Source of the DNA: Archilochus colubris
Lineage: Eukaryota > Chordata > Aves > Apodiformes > Trochilidae
Direction: 5' to 3'
DNA length: 64,000 nucleotides
Assembly (NCBI GenBank): GCA_023079485.1
Contig: CM041083.1
Span: 110,959,554 to 111,023,553, forward strand
A program made the position numbers and the translations under genes. Under the pieces are notes generated by a model that saw nothing but the letters and a program-made list of their open reading frames with translations, was not told where the DNA came from and ran no database searches. Below, in pieces: positions 1-12,459 of the stretch (the first letter of the stretch is position 1; the number at the start of each line of letters is the position of its first letter).

Positions 1-331
1 CTTTAACTGTGTCTTTACAAAAAAATCAAAGCACTAGACTTTGGTGGCTTTCTGGGGGAGGAGACTGAGATACTGTTAAGGACAGCTCATAAGCAGGCAG
101 ACCATTCCTGGGTCCCACCCTTCCTCCAGGAGAAAAATTGGGTAATCTTCACAGGATTTCTGCAGAATGCAGTTTATACCATCCCACACAGACATATACA
201 CTGATCCCACATAACACAGGCAGACACGGTCAGAAGCTCATGGAGACGCTTGCACACAGGCAACTACGGTTTACAACACATATTCTGGGAGGTTTCTCAA
301 GATTGTCAGGCATTAAATAAAAATGAAAATT

Positions 332-356
332 AAAAAAAAAAAAAAAAAAAAAAAAA
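332..356 (+). repeat. Poly-A homopolymer run (25 A)
   Basis: There are 25 consecutive A residues, preceded by an A-rich stretch. No flanking target-site duplication or retrocopy body was recognised, so it reads as a simple homopolymer rather than the tail of a retrocopy. Confidence 0.9.
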
Positions 357-3300
357 GGAGATAAAATCAAGAAAACAGCCAACACCGTGTTCTGTCCTCC
401 TGGAAATCCCCCCAAACATCCATTGCACATGTGGCTGTCTCATACTTCCCCCTGTTTTTGAAACTGCCAGTGCTGACAGGTCTGGACTAGAGGCAATTCA
501 CCATCCCTAGAGCATCACTTATTTCTGCTTTTCACAGAGAGAGAGTAGGCTTGTATCAAGGCAGAAGGAAGTGTGCCTGGTGTCTCGGCAGGGTTTCCAA
601 TACTACTGCCAAGACAATAAAAGCACCAGGAACCTGCAGGGAAAGCTGTTCTAGGTAGGAGTCTCCTGCTGCCCATGCAACCCTGTCCTACAGAGATGCC
701 TCTGGCACCCAGGCCCAGCAACCAAGGGGTGGAAAGCCACTCTGCCCAGGGCAAGGTAGGTGCACTACTTGTTCCCCTAAAATACAGGCAGGAGAGAGAG
801 AAGTGTTAGGGGAAGGAAGCAGGACAAGTCTCTATGGGAAGCTGGGGGAATGCACTGGGGGACGTATTTCCATGTATTTCCTAACATGAGAACTGTGACA
901 TTGATGCATTTTCTACAAGGAAACCCATATAAAAATGAATGACAGTTACATAAAGATAATCTCAATTTAAGGAGTCAGTACAAAACCAAATTACACAGTG
1001 GCCGTGCAGTAAGTGCCAACATAATGGGAGGTTTTCATTTTGGGGTCAGCTGGGAAATGTCAATATTTTTTTTCCCTTTGTTCTACTTCCAGTCATCCAA
1101 AATCATGCCAGCTCAGACTTCTGACCATAGATTATGTAAGTGACTTTCCTTGTAGCTTTACAAAGGCTGTTTTTTAACTGTGGGAAAGGGAGAGAAGAGA
1201 CTTGTTCCCCTCTGGACAAAGCACTTTGCTTCCAGAGTTTTCTTGTCTTGGCTAGAAGAGGAGCTAACTCAGCACATAGAAGATAGACTCCCATCGTGCC
1301 TGCCTTGCATTTTTCAAGGCTGTTATTTACTTAAAGGAGCAGGCACGATTTATATTATCAGGGGAAAATAATGGCAAGTATTGACCAAACCAAAGTATGG
1401 CACCACTGAGGGATCAGCACAAGCCAGACATGTCAGCTAAGGTAATGTAAAATAGGATATGCTAATATAAATGTGCCCACATTTTTTGTTTTGTAACAAC
1501 ATTAGGGAGAATTAGAGAAGTTCAGCTGCTATGCAAATTGGGTAAAAATAGCTTTCAGAAGATGAGAAGCCTTTGGCTTGCACAAGAGTCAACATGGCTA
1601 GTTCAAGTGAGAGAGCGTGACAGCCTGAATGGTTGGGAGGAGGCAAACACAGGATGTTCCTTCTTTGTTTCTCTCCCTGAAAGATGTGGAGAGAAGAGGA
1701 AATAGGTTTAAAATACACGCACACGCGCGCTTTTTCACGAAGCACAGAGCTACACCGAGGGATTAATTACCATCGGATGTTATGGAAGCCAAAAATATAA
1801 CTGGAGAGATTAGTCCAATTCATGGAAGAAAAGTCTACCGTGAGCTATTAAATACAAAAACACAAATGCAGCCTCTGGGCCAGGAAGTCCCTGTGCAGTG
1901 ACTGCCAGGAGTGGGGAGGATGCTCTGGAGGAAATATGAGCATGTGTTTGGCCCCATCTTGCACCCTGCTCTGGGAGTTCCTAGTGCAGAGATGGGACAG
2001 TCAACTGGTTGGCCTTTTGGCTCCTTGCAAGTAGAGCTTTTCTTCTACAAGAGACCAACTGCTTAGGTCAAAACCTTCAGTCACATGGAAATTTGAGTCA
2101 TATCCAACATGCGCTGCTCCCCTAAGTGAGACACGTCTGTAAGCATTTAAAGAATTTCTTTCTATTTCTGTAACTTTTACCTGAAAAATCTTTGGACGCA
2201 TCTGAGAGTGAAGAAACCAGTGGCAGAATGTCCTGAAGTGAGTAGAGCTTTCTGGGGAAGGTGGTCAGGCTGGAACTCTGGCACCCCCACCTCTGTCCAC
2301 TCAGTCTGTGAACACATCTGAACATCTGACAATCTCCAATATTCTGAAACATCCACATGCATCCAGAAATACAGGATCTGTGCTTGCTGAGTAGCTGTCT
2401 GGGGGCACATCCAGGTGGACGGCTCCCTAAAGTTACAGTGCAATCTGGTCTGTCTCAGCCTGGGAAAAAAGACTAATACTATTTGCTCTTCCACTTTTTT
2501 TCCTAACTGATGCTTTCTGTATCTATCTCTTACCATCAAATATTTATAAAAAGACATTTTGAAATCCCTAGGAATGTAAATATCTCGAATATCCAGAAGA
2601 ACAGGCAACTGAAGCCAACGCTTTACCATCCTACATGAAATCAATTCCATTCCTGAAGAGACCCTGGGAATTGATTTTGTTAGCAATTTTTAATGAAATG
2701 CTACAAATATCATTTGTTAAGTGGAAACAACCATTGCTTAAAAAGGAAAGAGATATATGCACGTTATGTAACTTGCTGAATCTCTTTTTCTCTTTTTTTT
2801 TTGCCAAGATCTTCTTGATAATGTTGTGAATTGTTTAGGCAAGCTCATGCAGCCTACAGACATACGTACATACAGTGTTTAAAAGAACTTTCTGTTCCTT
2901 GTTCCCAGGTACACACCATCTCATGCTACATATTTTAAAAACCTGCTATAGCCTGTTAATGGAGTGTGGAAATAACCCTGGAGGATAAGGCACACAGAGT
3001 TTACTACATAACTTAAAAAATATTGGCCTGGAAAAAATGTTGATCCTATTAAATAAGTTTTAATGAAGTCAAGATTTAGGTGATTTTCATGATAATATCT
3101 TCATTCCAGTTGCTGTTTCAGTGTGCCAAGTTCTGTATCCTATTAGCCCCTTACCAAAGAACAAACTGTTATTGGTGGGTTTTATTTTCAATTTTTGTTT
3201 TTAAAGGACAGGATGGGAGGTTGCTTATGTTGGCTCTTTCTTGGTACTATTATTTCCCCAAAATCTTATTATAAAGGGAATTCCAGTGAAGCCATTAATA

Positions 3301-6300
3301 AATGAAACAAAAATAAGTAGTTTGGAAAGAAATACTGAGAGATTGTCCTCACTGCAAAGCATATAGACTGAATGTTGCCTTTCAGTTGAAGCCTACTTAG
3401 ACATTAAGATCTTCACTTGGATTCAGTACCCTTTAAACCAATCTTAAGATTCCCTGATGGCAGCACAGGCTAAATGTTTAGCTGGCACACAATTTCAGTT
3501 GCTAACAGGACAATTTTGCAACTTTGCTCTTTCTGGGTACAACTAGTCACTAATGACTTTCCCAGCTACCCTCTGTGCTGAGATAATGCCTCCATAAAAA
3601 TTCATAAAATTAGTCAAATTCCTGCAGAGAGCCAAGTAAAAACCCCTCAACAATCATGTTTGAGTGCAAGACCAGCATGAACCCAAATGATCACATTTCA
3701 TTTCATGAAGGATTGCTTTTATCCACACTGAAGTAACTTGTGAGGGAAAAAAAATCAAACCAAAAAAACCTTTAGTTAATTACACTGAATTTTAATCAGC
3801 AATGAAGACACACTGTTTCTTTTGACAGCAAACTGTAAATGCCCTTAAGCCATGTCATCAGTTGTGGCACAAAAATACTGCTTTTTTGTCCATGAAGGAT
3901 TTGGTTGCTTCGTAGCAGAAGTTCTTCACTATTTTTTGTCTTGGTTTGAAGAAGCATAGTGAGCTTTATGTTTTCTGCTGCAGTTGACTTTGAGGAAGTG
4001 TGAAAATGGAAATGCTAAACGAATTGCATTGAAAGCCTTGATTTTCTATTGATAATAGTTTACTGCAAACAGTGGCTGAAAACTCATTATATTTATGTCA
4101 TCTAAATGTCTTTATCCTTTTCACAATATGTGATGAGGTATTACTTCAGCTGTGAAGTTTATGCTACTTACTGAACATGCCTGATTATTGCAAAAAATCT
4201 AACCACGTCTTAAATTCCTAGAGACAGATGGATCAAATTCCTCTCTTCTTATAAATGCATCCACTCTAAACCATGTACAATGTGAACTATATTTTTCTAT
4301 AGGTAATCTGCTATAAAAACCATCTACTTCATGTGAAGTAAGTTCTTTTGCTTTATGATAGAGTTCCTGCCTCCGGGATAGGACACACAGTAGAGCTAAT
4401 AAATGAGTGCTGAGACAGATCTCCCTCTCTCTCTCTTTTCCATAGTCTCTCATCTGAAGCGAATTTTCATGGCCCACATTAACATGATCCACCAAAGCTT
4501 CTTGAAGTGAGAGGCTGAGCTATTGGATGCTTTACTTTCTTGACTTGTAAATTAACCACTTGATTAATCCTCACTTGGTGAGGACCATAAGCCTTAGTGA
4601 TGTTCCATACAACTAAAGAAAATATATGGAAATATATATTGCATAAATCTTCTGAGACGGCTAAATACCAGTGTTCAAGAAGAGCCTTAACAAACTGTAT
4701 AACAAAAACATCTGAGACAATACCAATTACATGCACAACAGTAAAACTAAAGTCACAGGAGATTGCAAGAGTTTCAGGTAAATGTCATGGAGCAGGATGC
4801 CAAGAGCTGTGAGATTATAGATGAATAAACTCTAAGCTATGTTAGCATCAAGGCAAAAAAAAAAGACATTAAAGGAGGTAGACCTACACTACACAATTAT
4901 AAACTATAACATTGCTAATCTGTCTGTAGTATAGGGCAAAGAAATATTTGCTCATAGTTCCACTTCTGATTTTACTTTTCCAGGGAAGCAACTCCATGTA
5001 GGTCACTGGAATCCCACATGGGCAAATACTCATCTCTCTGAATCTCAGGTTGGGTAAGATTTACTTAAAAGATGCTCTTTCAAAGATGGCTTTTAAAACT
5101 CATCCTTTCCCATAACACTTGAGATTTAACATGTGATGACTACTTCCAGGCATCAAAGAGTTAAGTTCCTAGTGTGAGACTTGCTATATTCAGAACAAAA
5201 CTTCCTTCACACATCATTCCAGCAAGTGTATCAGGATATTGCTGCTACAACAAAACCAACAAAGCCTCATGTGTTTTAATGTATAAAAAGAAACACTTCC
5301 TGACCAACAAGCCCTATCCATTGTGTTTCAGGTCTAATTTTTCAGTCAAACCGTGTGTGGAGACGTGGAATAGGCACAATTGCATTCAATAAAGGGAACA
5401 ATGGATAATGACATGCTCTGACAATGGGCTCTGACAAACCTTGTTGCTGCTGATTTCTTATCACCCTGATCTGGCTGGCCCACCCTTCTTCTGGAGGTGG
5501 CCACCTCACAGCAGAGGTGCCAGCAGCCACGTGTCTCGGTAGTCTGCCTGCCCCACTTCACAGCATGCAACTGGGAAAGGGCTCATTTCCCAGGAAAGCA
5601 GTGTTACACAAAGGCTGTGAAGCAGAGCATGATCTCACGTTCCCTTCTGCTAGCACAATTTTGGAAGCAACCTCCGATGCAGAGCTAGGAGTCAAAAAGA
5701 TAGAAGAGGCAGGAACTTCTTAAACCACCTCAGAAGATTGCTCAGGGACTGTGCATCAGTCTTCCATATAGCATTTCTCACTTGTCATTATTCTTTGGTT
5801 CCATCCTAGAACTGCTAAAAGCAGCAAGAAATTTTGCAACTAATTCCAGAGGGAGCAGAAGTTGGTTCTTTGCTGTGGACTGTAGTAGAAATAGAATCTA
5901 TATAGTTCTCCTTGCATCCTTTCCTATAGTTAAACAGAAGCATCCTTCATGCTTGCTTGTGATCCTAAAATGAGGAGCAGTGACTATAGAAGCTTAAGCA
6001 AGTAAGCTTAGAAAGCTTTTGAATGCCTGGTAAGCACTCACTTTAGCACGAGCAGCAGCCAGCTGGTTCTGGACTCTCCTAATCTGGTATTTGCAGTGCT
6101 CCTCACTGCCAGATGACATTTTAGGCCTTGGATGGTTTCACTCTGTTTGCTTGGTTTGGTTTCAAGTTTACATATAAGCAGCCATTACATGAGATGCCAA
6201 CAAACTTTGACTCAGTTCCTCATCAGAAAACAATTCTGCACTCCCACACCAATCCCACAAATGCTTCTGACTCTCTAATAAAGCAACATTAAAAATGTGC

Positions 6301-6732
6301 TCCCTGTCAAGAGTTAGGGCTAAGATATGGTCAGCGCTGGAGGGCCCCTTCTGAAATGAGAGGGCACTGAAGGGCCCTGAACCACCATTTCTTAGATCCA
6401 GTGCCCAGTGTTGCTGCTGTCTTCTCTTGGAACATCATCTTTTAGTAGCCTCATGGGGCAGGTGAAACCTCAATGACGTGCTAGCATGAAACACCTGTCA
6501 TTCTGCCTTTTCCAACCCTGCCAATTAATTCTTACTCTGAGCGACTAGTCAGAGACCTGTGAGTATTACCACATACTTGATTGTTACAAATGTAATTATA
6601 GCTGAGGTAGAGCTGAGCTAAAAATAAAGCAGTGGCTTAAAACTCTGGGAGATTTTGTATGAGGAAATACATTAGTCCTGAGCACTGGACCATTCAGGCA
6701 GCTGATCATTTCAAGACCAGGGGGAGCTATGA

Positions 6733-6885
6733 TGGAGAGCTTGTTGTAGGGGCACAGGAGGAAAGTCCAGGTTCATGTCCCAGCTCTGTCAGGAAGATGA
6801 ACAGATTTTTTGGTCTCTTTGCCTCAGTTTCCCATCTAGACACGACATGGTGCTGTCTTACTCTCATGACTCACACGTAAGAGTG
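6733..6885 (+). repeat. Candidate ancient MIR-like SINE fragment
   Basis: The segment contains the order expected of a MIR core: a 'GGTTCATGTCCCAGCTCTG' block, a degenerate middle, then 'TTTGCCTCAGTTTCCCATCT'. These resemble the MIR/CORE-SINE consensus blocks around 'GTTCGAATCCCGGCTCTGCC' and 'GCCTCAGTTTCCTCATCTG' as I remember them. The spacing and divergence suggest a very old, inactive copy. The assignment rests on remembered consensus only. Confidence 0.5.
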
Positions 6886-8448
6886 CTTATGTGGCCATCT
6901 AAAGGCAGATGTCAGCTTGCTCTGCTGGTGCTCAGCACTGCCCACAATCTGTGCAGTTGTATCACTGGGTGGTATCAGCCAGGGAGCTGTGACCTTTCTC
7001 TGGTTCCATTATTTACAGCTCTTCTGGCAGAGCCTATTTCTCTCATTATTTATGTGGCATGTAGGATATGGGGACAAAAACTTCCATGGGGAATCTCCAG
7101 GGGACAAGACCCCACAAAAACAAAATGTGGCCAAACAGGCCCAACAGCTCATCCTTGTGAGGGGGTGCTGTGAGGCTGCAGCACAGTAGGTAAATCCATG
7201 AGGGGGTGGCTGCAGCAATGACCCCACTCTGCAGATGCTGCCTGATGCTGCCTGGCATGGGCAAAGGACAAGAGGGACTGGACCTCCCCACTGATGAGTT
7301 ACTTCAGCTGAAAAGGAAAAAATGCAATTTTCCTTTCAGAGCTTGTCTGCAAGACAACACTAAGTTAAGGCACTGAGCTCAAAATGAAACTCGCTGCAGC
7401 TCCTAGAGAGCAAGGCACTGAGCCTAGCATTGAGCTCAACCTCCTCCTGGAGAGCAAGGTATCTTAGATGCTCCCTTGAGGACTACATGAATCCAGCTAG
7501 CAAAGACTTTCTGAGTGTATTGTGCAAGGTAATCTGCTCATTTTGACTGGAACAGGTTCTATTCCTTCCACCCCCATCCCAGCCCAGGAACAGGTCGGTC
7601 CACCAGGAGTTGCAACTAGGGGTAATTTTTAGATGGAGAAAGCAGTGATGAGCTCCATTTGGCACATCCACAGCCAGAAGAAGGCATGCATCCATAGCTC
7701 AGGCTTCAGCCAGGGGTTTAGGATTCTCATTTTCCCCACAGAAATGTTGACTTCTCACATCAGCTTAAGCCAATCTGATTCTGATAAGTTTATTTTGCTC
7801 TGGTTTTGTCTGGCTTTGAGCAGCTCTAGATTCAGCTTGAGAAAGCCAGTCTCTCCTCCTAGCCCTTTGAATTTTCTTGCTGCAAAGAAGCAGTGCAGGC
7901 AAAACCAGCAGCTGGACTGGGAAGGGAGGAGTGAGGGACTACAAACAGCCTTTCTCATGATGCACAGAAATCATCTGAATGATTTTCATAACCTGACTGG
8001 CTTGCTAGGGGAAAGGGGGAACACTGTTTTTTCTGAAACACAGTACTCACTTCAGCAGCCCATATTCCTGACTGGGAAACTGAGTCTGTGGTTCTCAGAA
8101 GTATCAAGACTTTGCTCCCTCCAGCCCTCAGTTTCCTGTGAGCTCAGAGAAATGGCCTGGGCAGTCTCTCTGTCCCTGGAGGAGCAGCACTTTAGCAGGA
8201 GCAGGGAGTCAGGGTAGGATACCAGGTGCTAAATCCCCTGAGCACCTGGGATACCCCTGAGCACTCCAAGAGGAGCAGGGATATGAAGGCATTCAGAGAA
8301 TGCCACCAACAACAAACATCAGGAGTTTCCAGGCTGTCTTTACACACATCACAGACAAACAAACAAGAAAGACATTCAGACGTTCCCTCTATGTTTTACA
8401 GAGCCCTTTCATGCCAACACTAATAATTCCCAGAGGCTGTCAGAGAGG

Positions 8449-8690
8449 GGAAAAAAAATAAAAAAGAAAAAAAAAAAAAAAAGAAGAAAAAAGAAAAAGA
8501 AAAAAGAAAAGAAAAAAGAAAAAGAAAAGAAAAAGAAAAAGAAAAAGAAAAAGAAAAAGAAAAGAAAAAAGAAAAAGAAAAAGAAAAAGAAAAAAGAAAA
8601 AAGAAAAAAAAAGAAAAGAAAAGAAAAAGAAAAAGAAAAGAAAAAAGAAAAAAAAAAAGGAAAAAAAGGAAAGAAAAAAAAAAACCAAAC
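8449..8690 (+). repeat. Long polypurine (GAAAAA)n-type simple repeat
   Basis: About 240 bases are almost exclusively A and G on the + strand, built from irregular G(A)4-6 units with pure A runs at both ends. The tract is flanked by ordinary sequence ('GTCAGAGAGGGG' before, 'CCAAACAAAAAAACAC' after). The Phe/Ser/Leu-only reading frames on the - strand are translations of this repeat and not genes. Confidence 0.95.
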
Positions 8691-10274
8691 AAAAAAACAC
8701 ACTAGTTTTGTCTATGATCTAAACATCAAACTGAAGAGTAGACTAGATCTGTGCACCTCAATAGCTGAAGTCTTTCCGGACCAGGAAGCTGAAAAGCTCA
8801 CCCTGTCCAGATGTTTCCCCACCATGCCATGAGCCACTCACAGAGAGAACTCTTTAAGATCTCAATATACTCAATAAAGTTCAGACACAGCAGAAACATT
8901 CCGCTTGTCCACCAGGCAGTGTTCCCAGCCCTGGCCTGGGAAGCTCTTATACCAGCATTTTAACACCTTGGGTTAGGAAACAAAACAGAACAACAGTCTA
9001 AACAACAGAAACTGAAGTTAGCTAGGCAGAAAACAATTACTGCAACTGGAATTTGGCCAGCACTGCCTGGATGAATAGCCCTCCTCTCCTGCTCACAGAT
9101 AAAAAATGCCATGAGATAGCTAGGAACGATGAGTGGTGAAGATCTCAATTTTCAGTCCCATGCAAAAGGCTACAGAGTTCTGTTAGTGCTTCGAGGGGAC
9201 AGTTTCATTAATAGCTGAGAGAAAGAGTATCAGCTACTTAATCACCAAACTGCTTCCTGCAGTACCCACAGTCTCTGTGATGAAATCTCACCAGTTATTG
9301 ATTAGTCTCAGCCCTTTTGAATGTGCAAGATCAGATAAGGTCACAGCCTGAAGTGATTCAGTGGTAACCTGGAAAAAAAGGCTTCATACAAGTAGCAACA
9401 TTCATTAGCTACACTACTTAATGGAAAATTTGCATTTTAGAGGGAAAATAAATCGCTGCCAGGATTACTGTTCTAAATCCAGTTACACATAGCTAAGCAT
9501 GAATGAGCACTTACACACAGTTTTGAAATTGTTTCCATTTTAGAAAAAGAAAAAAAAACCTAAACCAAACATACTAAAATCTCTGTCTCAGCTTGTATGG
9601 AAGATCTGAAATATTTTTTCCATTAACACTGTAGCACTAGAGAAGGGTCTCCAAAGATTGCTCAACCTCTTTAATAGTCTTTAACAAATGCATTTGTAAT
9701 GAGTATGTGTAATAAATTTCATCAGATCACCCAGGTGTTTATATAAGAAGTCTTTCTTTCAGAAGCATCAGGTACTACTTGCACTGACTCATCCATCTAC
9801 CTGTCATTCTTTTTTTGCTGTATGTTGTCTTCAGATTACAAACAACAAATAATGACGACTTTGATTGGAAAATTCCAGCTTAAGCATTTATTTTTCCCAA
9901 CACAATATTCATCAACTATCATGATAAAAAAGTCATCTCACTGAAAGTTATTTGGTGACAATCAAAACAAGTGAAACACAAAAAAAATATGATGAACTGC
10001 ATCAGCCAGCAGTAATTTAACAGCATTTTTGTTCAGTACAGCTTGTATGTAACCCAAAGAATGGATATGCCAAGAATACTTACAAATACAGAGATGAGAA
10101 TGCTCAGGCTGGAGTTTATTGGTATGCTGAAGAATTCCCCAGAGGTTTCAGTTTTCCCACACCAGATGTCCTGCACTGCATTAGTGGGGAAAGGGTAAGT
10201 CACAAGAAATGTGAAAGTCTCTCTTGAAACAGGTAATTTTCTCCATGACATATCACCCTCAGTCTATGTTCTTA
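8691..10274. other. Intergenic DNA, nothing recognised
   Basis: This is unremarkable AT-rich sequence. I see no gene, no CpG cluster and no recognised interspersed repeat before the CR1 fragment that begins near 10275. Confidence 0.6.
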
Positions 10275-10615
10275 CAGTGACCTTCCAGTATGCCTGAAGG
10301 GGACTACAGGAAAGCAGGGAAGGGACTTTTTAAGAGGGCATGTAGCAACAGAACAAGGGGCAATGGCTTTAAACTGTAAGAGGGTAGATTTAAGTTGTAT
10401 ATTAGGAATAAATTCTTCACTGTGCAGGTGGTGAGACACTGAAACAGGTTACCCAGGTAGGCCATGGAGGCCCCATCCCCTGCAGTGCTCAACACCATTT
10501 TGGATGGGGCTTTGAGCAACCTGATCTAGTGTGAGATGTCCCTGCCCATGCAGAGGTGCTGGAACAAGATGACCTTTAAGTTCTCTTTCATCTCAAACGA
10601 TTCTATGATTCTATG
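10275..10615 (+). mobile_element. CR1 LINE 3' fragment (+ strand)
   Basis: The sequence follows the CR1 3' region closely. It starts near 'GTGACCTTCCAGTATGCCTGAAGG', runs through 'GACAAGGGGCAATGGCTTTAAACT'-like and 'AAATTCTTCACTGTG' blocks, then 'GGATGGGGCTTTGAGCAACCTG', and ends with the CR1 hallmark tandem ATTCTATG ATTCTATG. It is a 5'-truncated, non-coding copy of about 340 bp, the usual form of CR1 in birds and other sauropsids. Exact ends are approximate. Confidence 0.92.
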
Positions 10616-11534
10616 TTGGCCTGTCATCTTCCAGGCCGCATTTTTAATAATGAAGGGCCATTGAAGCATCTGCATTGCTCTGCTGGAGTGGTGGATCCTT
10701 CCTGGTTTAAAAGATGACTCTTCAGATTAAGACAAAGGCTCCATCTGCTGCTGCTGCTGCAGCTCCTTTTACCTCCTGAAGAACATAAAGGGTCTATAAA
10801 TCTGACTACTTTGTGACCTGAAAATTCTTCTAGCATACAGGGAATCTTTGCACAGTGCTAAACACACATGGTATATCTGTGCGATTGTATTTGCAGTTCT
10901 TAAGAGCCCTGTTTTATCAGGATGTACAGTCAAGAGAACCTGTATCTACACAACTTCTCAGAGCCTTTTTGCTGGCCACTATTCCCCAGCTTTTTTCCTG
11001 GAGCTGACTTCCTTCTCTGTGCAAGCTGCATAAACAAGAATATTATCCTTTCAGTATTATCCTTTCAGCTGAGACTCCGTGGAGCTCTGGGAATGAATAT
11101 GAATCTCCTCAGCTGAGCAGGTCACATCACCTCCCACCACATGGAGTCAGAACCCCAGAGCAACATTCTGGGGGTCAGTGGCAAAGGAAACTAAACTACT
11201 TGTTTTATCTGAGCTTCTTTCCACACTGTGGCAGATAAATTGACGACCTAAGGATCACTTCCATGGCATTCTGGGACTCTACTGAGAATTATGATCTCTC
11301 CCAGTACTGACCTGCAAGCTGTCATTTGGAACAGGGAGCATATTGTGGACAGCATCTTACCTTGCTTGTCTTCTCAGAGAGTTTAAACCTTGAAAAGGCA
11401 AGAGCTTTCAATGAAAGAATATTAACTCATTTCTTTGTGGGTGTAAGTGATGTGAGAATATCTCTGATATAATATGCTGACCTAAGATATCTTTATCTGA
11501 AGGGCTGCCCTAGATTATGCCACATCGGAAATTT
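10616..11534. other. Intergenic DNA between two CR1 copies
   Basis: No gene is recognised. A short (TGC)n run near 10747-10763 and a duplicated 'TATTATCCTTTCAG' block near 11040-11068 are visible. The rest is unique-looking sequence. Confidence 0.55.
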
Positions 11535-12459
11535 TAAAATAGGATCAGAGGGGGAATAGCAATACATTTGCAGATGATACTAAGTTGGGAGGAAGTATTG
11601 ATCTGCCTGAAGGTAGGAAGGCTTCAAGTGGGACCTGGACAGGCTGGATCAATGGAGCAAGGCCAATTGTATGAGGTTCAACAAGCCTGGGTCCTTCACT
11701 TGGATCCTTCACAACAACTCTGTGCAATTCTACAGGCTTGGGGAAGAGTGTCTGGAAAGCTGCCCAGTGGAAAAGGACCTGGGGTGTTGGCTGACACATG
11801 GCTGAACATAAGCCAGCAGTGTGCCCAGGTGGCCAAAAAGGCCAACAGCATCCTAGCTTGAATCAGAAATAGCATGGCCAGTAGGACTATGGGACTATGG
11901 AAGTGATCCACACCCTGTTCTTGGCACTGGTGAGGTGGTACCTCAAATAATGTGTTCAGTTTTGAGCCCTTCACTACAAGAAAGACTTTGAGGTATTCAA
12001 GTGTGCCCAGAGAATGACAACAAAGCTGGTGGAGGGTCTGGAGAACAAACCTAAGTACAGCATCTAAGGGAATTGTGATCCTTTACTCTGGAGAAAAGGA
12101 GGCTGAGGGGACACCTCATTGGGCTCTACAATTACCTACATGGAGGTTGTTGTGAGGTGGGAGTTCCATCTCTTCTCCCTAGTAACAAGTGACAGAATAA
12201 GAGGAAATGGCCTCAAGTTGCACCAAGGGAAGTTTAGACTAGATATTAGAAGAAACTACTTAACTGAAAGGGTAATTAAGCACTGGAACAAGCTGCCCAC
12301 GGAGGTGGTTGAATCACTGTCCCTGGAGGTGCTTAAGAGACTTGTAGATGTGGTGCTTAGGGACATGGTTTAAGCACTGGACCTGGTAGAGTTAGGTTAT
12401 AGTTGTACTCAATGTTCTTAAAGTATTTTTTCCAAGCAGAATGATTCTGTGATTCTGTG
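11535..12459 (+). mobile_element. CR1 LINE fragment with end of ORF2 (+ strand)
   Basis: This is a longer CR1 copy of about 925 bp. Near its start, 'TTTGCAGATGATACTAAGTTGGG' encodes the conserved CR1 reverse-transcriptase motif FADDTKLGG. It continues through the ORF2 end and 3' UTR ('AGGAAATGGCCTCAAGTTG', 'AAGCACTGGAACAAGCTGCCC') and ends in tandem ATTCTGTG units (12444-12459). Frameshifts and stops break the reading frame, so it is an inactive 5'-truncated copy. Confidence 0.92.

Larger units (their letters stand above)
1..8448. other. Upstream intergenic DNA, no gene recognised
   Basis: This is AT-moderate, non-coding-looking vertebrate DNA. The longest reading frames are 169 codons on the - strand (2177-2686) and 194 codons on the + strand (7633-8217). 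They show no recognisable domain, no obvious splice context and no protein-like composition, so I treat them as chance ORFs. The visible repeats are a 25-base A run at 332-356 and a MIR-like fragment near 6733-6885. I see no promoter-like CpG cluster in this stretch. Confidence 0.6.

Noticed and set aside
2177..2686. 169-codon - strand ORF
   Set aside because: No recognisable motif or conserved-looking segment, and no supporting exon structure nearby.
7633..8217. 194-codon + strand ORF
   Set aside because: No recognisable domain, no obvious promoter or splice context, and composition typical of random intergenic sequence. Near the upper range expected by chance in 64 kb.
8409..8702. Three overlapping Phe/Ser/Leu-only frames on the - strand
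   Set aside because: They are direct translations of the polypurine simple repeat, not membrane proteins.
11568..12373. Several ORFs on both strands within the CR1 copy
   Set aside because: They are pieces of a decayed CR1 LINE. Only the FADDTKLGG motif is meaningful, and the ORF2 frame is broken.
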